The notes beneath the pieces are model-generated. The model was not told the origin of the DNA and made no database searches. It saw nothing but the letters and a program-made list of their open reading frames with translations. This document shows, one piece after another, positions 1 to 3,875 of a DNA stretch of 13,448 nt. The stretch's first letter is position 1; every line of letters begins with the position of its first letter. The stretch comes from an uncultured Prevotellaceae bacterium. Lineage in GTDB: Bacteria; Bacteroidota; Bacteroidia; Bacteroidales; Bacteroidaceae. The stretch covers positions 1 to 13,448 of the forward strand of contig CAMOSA010000055.1 in the NCBI GenBank assembly GCA_946624335.1, written 5' to 3'. Made by a program: the position numbers and the translations under genes.

Positions 1-85
1 GCAGATCCTTGTTCATCTCCGTGCCGAACAGCTTCTTGAAGCCAAAGTCGGTGTAAGGGTTGATATATCGTTCTTGCGTAAGCAT
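1..85 (-). CDS. Rpn family recombination-promoting nuclease / PD-(D/E)XK transposase, N-terminal fragment
   Basis: This is a partial gene: only the first 28 codons are inside the window and it runs off the left edge. The start is the ATG at 85-83. Residues 9-21 read NPYTDFGFKKLFG, followed by TEMNKDL. This is the signature opening of the Bacteroidetes 'Rpn family recombination-promoting nuclease/putative transposase' proteins (PD-(D/E)XK nuclease fold). The family is related to E. coli RpnA, a DNA endonuclease linked to RecA-independent recombination. Catalytic residues lie outside the window, so activity cannot be judged. A consensus Bacteroidetes promoter 30-60 bp upstream supports this start and shows the gene has its own transcription unit. 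It follows the HU gene on the same strand, separated by a terminator-like hairpin. The family call rests on a recognised N-terminal motif, not on the full protein. Confidence 0.82.
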   Translation of the reverse strand, partial: MLTQERYINPYTDFGFKKLFGTEMNKDL

Positions 86-114
86 GACGACCCTGTTACT
101 GGTGTTTCACGTTG

Positions 115-145
115 CAAAGGTAGGAAAGTTTTGCTTTCGCGCAAA
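115..145 (-). promoter_or_regulatory. Bacteroidetes-type promoter of the Rpn nuclease gene
   Basis: On the minus strand TTTG (145-142) is followed after 19 nt by TACCTTTG (122-115). This matches the Bacteroidetes primary sigma consensus (-33 TTTG, 19-21 nt, -7 TAnnTTTG). The inferred transcription start is near 108, giving a leader of about 23 nt before the ATG at 85. Confidence 0.75.
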
Positions 146-147
146 AC
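128..147. repeat. 7-bp dyad overlapping the -33 box of the nuclease promoter
   Basis: GTTTTGC (128-134) and GCAAAAC (141-147) form a perfect inverted repeat around a 6-nt centre. The dyad covers the -33 TTTG and part of the spacer of the nuclease promoter, as expected of an operator. It could also fold as a hairpin in read-through RNA from the HU gene. No regulator is identified. Confidence 0.5.
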
Positions 148-149
148 AA

Positions 150-177
150 ATCCCCGACTTTTTTCAAAACCGGGGAT
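150..177 (-). terminator. Probable terminator after the HU gene
   Basis: Read on the minus strand, ATCCCCG (177-171) pairs with CGGGGAT (156-150) across a 14-nt loop, then continues into T-rich TTGTTTTG. It lies 47 nt beyond the HU stop codon and upstream of the nuclease promoter, as expected of an intrinsic terminator separating the two units. Confidence 0.6.
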
Positions 178-223
178 GATTGACAGGTGGATAGCAAGAA
201 TCGGATTCGGTGAGGGGTGGCTT

Positions 224-628
224 TCATTTGTCCCATTCGACCTGCACATCCCGGCAGACATCGTACTGGATGCGGCGGCCGAAGCCACGTCGGCCGGCGG
301 GGAGGAAGCCGCAGACGATGCGGGTGATGTGGCGGCGGAGGCTGAACTGTTTGGGGTCATCGACGCCCTCGCTCTCCACACGGAGGCTGAAGCGACCGAT
401 GCCGTCGAGCACGACGGTCTGTCCTTCGCCCAGCTTCTTCTTGAGGACACCGCGCAGATCGGTGAGGAGTCCCACGGCGGCGCCTTGTGACATACCGTTC
501 CTCTCGCACACCGCCATCACCAGTTCATCAAATGTCACTTCACCCTGACTGACGGTCTTGGCGAAGTACTTGCCGTAAGCGCTGCTGCGCTTTATGTTGT
601 TCTTAATGAGTTTAATACGTATTGCCAT
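224..628 (-). CDS. HU-like DNA-binding protein (HU-CCDC81 / bacteroidete HU family)
   Basis: A 134-residue basic protein of the histone-like HU/IHF fold, in the Bacteroidetes branch that pairs with VapE-type genes. The N-terminal helical part (about 1-65, with FDELVMAVCERNG and LLTDLRGVLKKKLGEG) is followed by the beta-arm region. That region starts VVLDGIGRFSLRVESEG, where the G-x-G-x-F turn typical of HU is replaced by DGIGRFSL. The C-terminal part (about 95-134) carries the arginine-rich stretch PAGRRGFGRR, likely for DNA contact. Expected role: bending or architectural binding of DNA in the cytoplasm. The gene starts 226 nt after the vapE-like stop, on the same strand. The gap holds palindromes and iteron-like heptamers that are plausible binding sites for this protein or its partner (inference). 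The leader has only AAGGAAAA before the ATG and no convincing -7 box, so co-transcription with vapE is possible. Confidence 0.85.
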   Translation of the reverse strand: MAIRIKLIKNNIKRSSAYGKYFAKTVSQGEVTFDELVMAVCERNGMSQGAAVGLLTDLRGVLKKKLGEGQTVVLDGIGRFSLRVESEGVDDPKQFSLRRHITRIVCGFLPAGRRGFGRRIQYDVCRDVQVEWDK

Positions 629-650
629 AGGTTTTCCTTGATTTTGTTCT

Positions 651-662
651 CAAAAATTTTTG
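651..662. repeat. 12-bp perfect A/T palindrome in the HU leader
   Basis: CAAAAATTTTTG is a perfect dyad starting 22 nt upstream of the HU ATG. It sits just outside the left arm of the inverted repeat that brackets vapE. The other arm has a comparable A/T hairpin (3101-3124) at the same outward distance of 28 nt. Confidence 0.45.
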
Positions 663-678
663 TGCATTTTTGCCTTAT

Positions 679-760
679 CCTTCACTTTTCGCTGCAAGCC
701 GTGCAATATCAATCGGTTAACTGAGGTGAAGGTAACGATTTTACCTTCACTTACCTTCAC
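679..760 (+). repeat. Left arm of the 82-bp inverted repeat bracketing the vapE-like gene
   Basis: This segment aligns without gaps to the reverse complement of 3015-3096, with 63 of 82 positions identical by hand count. It begins CCTTCACTTTT and ends CCTTCAC. Heptamers CCTTCAC/GTGAAGG occur at 679-685, 726-732, 744-750 and 754-760, and the matching heptamers are conserved at the same offsets in the right arm. Within the arm, GTGAAGGTAA (726-735) and TTACCTTCAC (741-750) form a 10-bp hairpin with a 5-nt loop, and TTACCTTCAC repeats directly at 751-760. The arm lies in the vapE-HU intergenic gap. Iteron-like spacing suggests protein binding, a replication start or an element terminus (inference). 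Confidence 0.8.
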
Positions 761-770
761 CTGTCCGGCA

Positions 771-796
771 GGAGGTAAAACAAGTTGTTTTACCTC
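771..796. repeat. Palindromic repeat copy 1 downstream of vapE
   Basis: GAGGTAAAACAA (772-783) and TTGTTTTACCTC (785-796) are perfect 12-bp arms around a single central base. The 23 nt at 771-793 recur identically at 836-858, 65 bp away. The near-zero loop favours a dimeric protein-binding site, although an 11-bp stem with a 3-nt loop is also possible in RNA. Confidence 0.75.
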
Positions 797-835
797 GAAA
801 CGGTTAGCCGTGAAGGGTGCAAGGGCCAGTCGATC

Positions 836-858
836 GGAGGTAAAACAAGTTGTTTTAC
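836..858. repeat. Palindromic repeat copy 2, overlapping the vapE stop codon
   Basis: An identical 23-nt copy of 771-793, here with 9-bp perfect arms (GTAAAACAA / TTGTTTTAC) before the flanks diverge. It includes the vapE stop codon (complement of 855-857), so it sits at the gene's 3' end. Possible roles are transcript-end hairpin, operator or replication-related site; none can be decided from sequence. Confidence 0.75.
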
Positions 859-2912
859 TTTTCCGCGGCCTTGAGCAATTCCATGCGGAACTGGTTGCCT
901 CGGTTAGTATGCTTAGCTGCGTAGCCCATCTGAGTCAGTTGCCTGCCAAGGCTTGCCAAGGTGGTCTTGCCGACGGTGAAGGTCGGGAAGAGCAGGCTGA
1001 GCTGGCGTGCCACGTCCTGCACGGAGACGAAGCTGGCGTCGTCTGTCTGGCAGAGCGGTGAGACATAGGTGAGTTCGATCATCTTCTCGTAGCTCAGCAC
1101 CTGTTGGAATTGCTCGTTCTCTTGGATGATGCGTGCGTTCTCATCGTCGTCAAACCAGTAGCGCCGTCCTTCCTGAAGCTCGTAGCAGAGCTGGGCATAA
1201 AGCTGGTCGTAGGGAATGGAGCCGTCATTGTCGATGCTGTCGGCGTAGACGCAGACGAAACGTCGCGAACCGGTAGGATCCACGAGGGGGCGACGGTTGT
1301 TGGTCGTGGCGATGAACGAGGCGAAGCGTCGGCGCTCCTCCATGGCTTTGCCGTAGGGCGGGCGGAACTTGACGTCCTGCTTGGAGATGAGGTACTTGAG
1401 CAGCGGCTGCTGACTCTTGGACATGGCATCGAACTCGTCGATATTGATGAGGGCGTAGGTCGACATGGCCATGAAGATGTCGTTGTCGTTCTTCATCGAC
1501 AGGCGGTCGTTGTAATAGGTCTGCAGGAAGCCTGGCAACAGGCGGCGGCAGAAGGTGGTCTTGCCCGAGCCTTGCGGACCGATGAGCAGCGGCACGATGG
1601 CATTGCCGTACTGGCGATCCTTGCCCATCCACTGTGCCACCATGGAGAGCATCCACGTGTGGAAGTCGTTCTCCCAATGGGGATTGTCGGTGTGCACGCG
1701 CTGGGCCAGCTGTCCGACATAGTCGTGCTTCTTGTCCCAAGGCTTCAGGTGGCGGAGGTAGTCCTCCATGGGGTTGTAGCGTGGGATGAGGTTCGAGTCG
1801 ATGTAGCGTGCCAGGTCTTTGTCCCACGAGTCGACGCCGGCCTTCAAGGCTTTGATGGCCATCGTGTTGCGCGCGGCCTGATCGAGCGGGGCAAAGCCAT
1901 AGCCGACTGCGTTGAGGCGGTATTCCGGCGTGCCCGTCATCACGTTGAGGCGCAGCGTGTAATGCTCCTTCATGTAGGCCTCCGTCTTGTAGGCGAGCAG
2001 GGCGGATGGCCGTGTGTATTTCAGGGGTATGGTGTTCAGCTGTTCGCGCAGATAGGCCGTACGGAATATTGTGTCTATGGTGTCGCTGTTCTCGACGCCG
2101 CCGAGCATGGGGATGAAGGTGGCCATGCGTGCACTCCAGGCCTGGGGGAGTCCCATCTTGTGGCATCCGTCGGCCAAGTGTTCGAGCACGGCGGTGGCGA
2201 AGAGGTCGTCCTTGCGGATGTCGCGGTACTGCTCGATAGCCGCGTCGAGGCAGTCATGGAAGCGGCGCATACGACTGGCATAGACGCTGAGGCCTGGCAC
2301 CTCCTCGGGCAGGTTGTAGTCGCTGATGTCCTCCTGCACGGCGCGGTACTCGGGGCTCTGCTCCGGTGCGGCCGCTACCATGACGGGCATGGCCTCCGGG
2401 TTGTAGAAAGGCCGCGGGTCGTAGCTCACAGGGCAGGTGTCCGAACGTGAGGGATGCCGCTCGGCCAGCGGTGTGCCGAGGTGCGAGGAGTAGAGGTAAT
2501 GACACTTGTTGAAGGCATTGACGAGCGCTGTGTCGAGGGCCTCGTCGGTGAGCGCTGCGGCGTTGTCATCCTCGACGATCTGGAAGCGGCATACGATGTC
2601 CAGCGAGTGACCGTCGGCGCCGAGGAAGGTGAGCAGCGTGTAGGGCAGCTGGTTGGCCAGGTGCTGGTAGCCGACAACGGTGGTCAGGTCGCGCAGGTTC
2701 TCCAGTGAGAGCAGCACCAACGGGTTGCGTTCGCGCAGCTCCACGCTGCCGTCGCGCTTCATCCATAGGCCGGCGAAACACACCTCCTTGCGGTAGTCGT
2801 CGATGAAGTTGTGAGGCGTGGCGTCATCCTTGACCATGTCCACAAAAGCCTCCAGCGCCATGCGCGTGTAGCGTTTCTCTTTTCGTTGGTTATTGATAAT
2901 GGTAATGTTCAT
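855..2912 (-). CDS. VapE-type protein with BT4734-like primase N-domain and P-loop ATPase
   Basis: A 685-residue cytoplasmic protein. Residues about 1-180 resemble the BT4734/VirE N-terminal domain, a derivative of archaeo-eukaryotic primases: FLGADGHSLDIVCRF at 97-111 and the family signature SYDPRPFYNPEA at 163-174. Residues about 200-360 are helical. A VapE-like superfamily-3-type ATPase follows. Walker A GPQGSGKTT is at 445-453, Walker B ALINIDEFD at 487-495, a sensor-like ATTNN at 535-539 and the arginine-bearing DPTGSRRF at 545-552. The C-terminal 70 residues resemble the DUF3874 winged-helix-like tail. The organisation suggests primer synthesis coupled to DNA unwinding, as proposed for VapE proteins of phages and satellites. 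All ATPase motifs look intact. A consensus promoter with a leader of about 28 nt supports the ATG at 2912. The gene lies between inverted-repeat arms and precedes the HU gene. The cellular role of this Bacteroidetes family is, to my knowledge, not established. Confidence 0.88.
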   Translation of the reverse strand: MNITIINNQRKEKRYTRMALEAFVDMVKDDATPHNFIDDYRKEVCFAGLWMKRDGSVELRERNPLVLLSLENLRDLTTVVGYQHLANQLPYTLLTFLGADGHSLDIVCRFQIVEDDNAAALTDEALDTALVNAFNKCHYLYSSHLGTPLAERHPSRSDTCPVSYDPRPFYNPEAMPVMVAAAPEQSPEYRAVQEDISDYNLPEEVPGLSVYASRMRRFHDCLDAAIEQYRDIRKDDLFATAVLEHLADGCHKMGLPQAWSARMATFIPMLGGVENSDTIDTIFRTAYLREQLNTIPLKYTRPSALLAYKTEAYMKEHYTLRLNVMTGTPEYRLNAVGYGFAPLDQAARNTMAIKALKAGVDSWDKDLARYIDSNLIPRYNPMEDYLRHLKPWDKKHDYVGQLAQRVHTDNPHWENDFHTWMLSMVAQWMGKDRQYGNAIVPLLIGPQGSGKTTFCRRLLPGFLQTYYNDRLSMKNDNDIFMAMSTYALINIDEFDAMSKSQQPLLKYLISKQDVKFRPPYGKAMEERRRFASFIATTNNRRPLVDPTGSRRFVCVYADSIDNDGSIPYDQLYAQLCYELQEGRRYWFDDDENARIIQENEQFQQVLSYEKMIELTYVSPLCQTDDASFVSVQDVARQLSLLFPTFTVGKTTLASLGRQLTQMGYAAKHTNRGNQFRMELLKAAEK

Positions 2913-2947
2913 AGTTAGTCGTTTTTTTGGTGTTTCAAATTCGTGTG

Positions 2948-2979
2948 CAAAGATACATCAAAATCGGCAATTTTGCAAA
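2948..2979 (-). promoter_or_regulatory. Bacteroidetes-type promoter of the vapE-like gene
   Basis: On the minus strand TTTG (2979-2976), a 20-nt spacer and TATCTTTG (2955-2948) match the -33/-7 consensus exactly. The inferred start is near 2940, about 28 nt before the ATG at 2912. The promoter lies inside the bracketed region, between the right inverted-repeat arm and the gene. Confidence 0.8.
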
Positions 2980-3014
2980 CTTTTGCATCAGAAGGCCCAG
3001 ATTTGGCTCGAAAA

Positions 3015-3096
3015 GTGAAGGCAAGTGAAGGTAAATCCGTATCCTTCACCTCACCTAACAATATGACAGTGTATGACTTACAACAAAAAGTGAAGG
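3015..3096 (-). repeat. Right arm of the 82-bp inverted repeat bracketing the vapE-like gene
   Basis: Inverted copy of 679-760. Heptamers GTGAAGG/CCTTCAC lie at 3015-3021, 3025-3031, 3043-3049 and 3090-3096. They match the left-arm set position for position, while sequence between them has drifted. The arm sits 36 bp upstream of the vapE -33 box, so a protein bound here could also affect vapE transcription (inference). Confidence 0.8.
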
Positions 3097-3100
3097 CAAA

Positions 3101-3124
3101 CGCAAAAAATAAACATTTTTTGCG
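3101..3124. repeat. 10-bp hairpin just outside the right inverted-repeat arm
   Basis: CGCAAAAAAT (3101-3110) and ATTTTTTGCG (3115-3124) pair perfectly across a 4-nt loop. The hairpin ends 28 nt beyond the arm, the same distance as the outer edge of the A/T palindrome at 651-662 on the other side. Neither strand has a T-tract after it, so it is not an obvious terminator. Confidence 0.6.
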
Positions 3125-3175
3125 GACGCCATCCTTCGCATGAGCATTATCGTGAGTGAAGAATGAAGAGGAAAA

Positions 3176-3202
3176 AGTGCGCTGAAAAAAGATCAGTGCA
3201 CT
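3176..3202 (-). terminator. Terminator-like hairpin on the minus strand with no visible gene
   Basis: On the minus strand AGTGCACTG (3202-3194) pairs with CAGCGCACT (3184-3176), with one G-T pair, across a 9-nt loop. It runs straight into TTTTTCC. This is the form of an intrinsic terminator, yet no minus-strand gene lies to its right, because the next gene (3402) is on the plus strand. It may insulate vapE from antisense transcription, end an unrecognised small RNA, or be left over from an older arrangement. Confidence 0.5.
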
Positions 3203-3305
3203 TCCGATATTCAATGCTAACGAAACAATTTGAATATAAAAACAATCGCCAGTCAGGAAAAAACGCTTATTTATGGACCTACATTGGTAAATAAATCCGC
3301 TACAA
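3203..3305. other. A/T-rich non-coding spacer
   Basis: No convincing coding sequence or RNA gene. The only structure noted is a weak 7-bp A/T inverted repeat, TTATTTA (3267-3273) with TAAATAA (3288-3294). The segment leads into the promoter of the secreted-protein operon. Confidence 0.5.
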
Positions 3306-3337
3306 TTTCTTTAATAAACTTTTTTACATTACCTTTG
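3306..3337 (+). promoter_or_regulatory. Promoter of the secreted-protein operon
   Basis: TACCTTTG at 3330-3337 is an exact -7 box (TAnnTTTG). TTTC at 3306-3309, with 20 nt between, is a one-mismatch -33 box. The inferred start near 3344 gives a leader of about 58 nt before the ATG at 3402. The leader is A/T-rich and has no Shine-Dalgarno site, as usual in Bacteroidales. Confidence 0.65.
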
Positions 3338-3401
3338 CGACCGGTTCAGACACATCCAACTGATCCAAGAGAAAAATACAATCAATAAAACTTATTTTTA
3401 T

Positions 3402-3875
3402 ATGAAATCAAAGTTATTATTCATTCTATTGTTCTGCTCTTGTATACTTGCAAAAGCGGAAAGCTATCCGACGAACCTCGTCGTATGGACCAAAGATGGG
3501 ACAAAAGTGGCTTATGCCTTGAGGGAAAGGCCTAAGATCACATTCACAGGAACCGACTTGGTAATCACGACCCAAGCCATCGAGGTAAATTACCCCCTCG
3601 TCAACATGGCTCGTTTTACCTATGAGGCAGCACAACCTGATGCCATAACGAATCTCCAAACAGACGAATCACTATTCGTGATGAAAGGCGAATCGTTGTT
3701 GTTCCCTTCGCTGAAAGCTAATAGCACTATATTTGTGTACGCCACAAACGGGATGCTCGTTTTCAAGAAGACAGTCGTTCAAGCAGGCGAGTACGGGCTT
3801 CCCCTCTCCGCTCTAAAGGCTGGTCTTTATATGGTCAACGTAAATGGCATTACTTATAAAATCGTGAAAAGATGA
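3402..3875 (+). CDS. Small secreted protein with type IX sorting-like C-terminal domain
   Basis: 157 residues. Residues 1-19 (MKSKLLFILLFCSCILAKA) form a signal peptide ending at an A-x-A-like site. Cysteines lie in the hydrophobic core but not in a lipobox, so a lipoprotein is unlikely. The middle (about 23-75) contains LVVWTKDGTKVAYAL and KITFTGTDLVITT, a short beta-rich module I associate with small Bacteroidales secreted proteins. The last 55 residues (FVYATNGMLVFKK, LPLSALKAGLYMV, ending KIVKR) resemble the Por_Secre_tail / T9SS type A sorting domain. The stop codon overlaps the next start as ATGA (3872-3875), so the pair is translationally coupled. Function is unknown; it may be a partner or assembly helper of the 961-residue protein. 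Base composition is lower in GC than the neighbouring genes. Confidence 0.82.
   Translation: MKSKLLFILLFCSCILAKAESYPTNLVVWTKDGTKVAYALRERPKITFTGTDLVITTQAIEVNYPLVNMARFTYEAAQPDAITNLQTDESLFVMKGESLLFPSLKANSTIFVYATNGMLVFKKTVVQAGEYGLPLSALKAGLYMVNVNGITYKIVKR

Noticed and set aside
74..490. 138-codon plus-strand frame over the HU gene
   Set aside because: Antisense to HU and the nuclease start, both recognised families; the alanine/glutamate-rich product looks like a shadow.
679..858. CRISPR array
   Set aside because: The repeats here are 7-mers, 10-mers and two 23-mers without regular spacers, and no cas gene is present.
660..1061. 133-codon plus-strand frame
   Set aside because: It is a mixture of left repeat arm, palindromes and antisense of vapE, with no start signal or domain.
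1104..2450. 448-codon open frame on the plus strand
   Set aside because: It lies wholly antisense to the vapE-like gene, which has intact family motifs and a consensus promoter. Valine/leucine-rich low-complexity translation is typical of the antisense of GC-rich coding DNA.
2915..3214. 99-codon minus-strand frame upstream of vapE
   Set aside because: It runs through the inverted-repeat arm and the vapE promoter. Its partial resemblance to the plus-strand translation near 660-780 is explained by the two repeat arms rather than by a protein.
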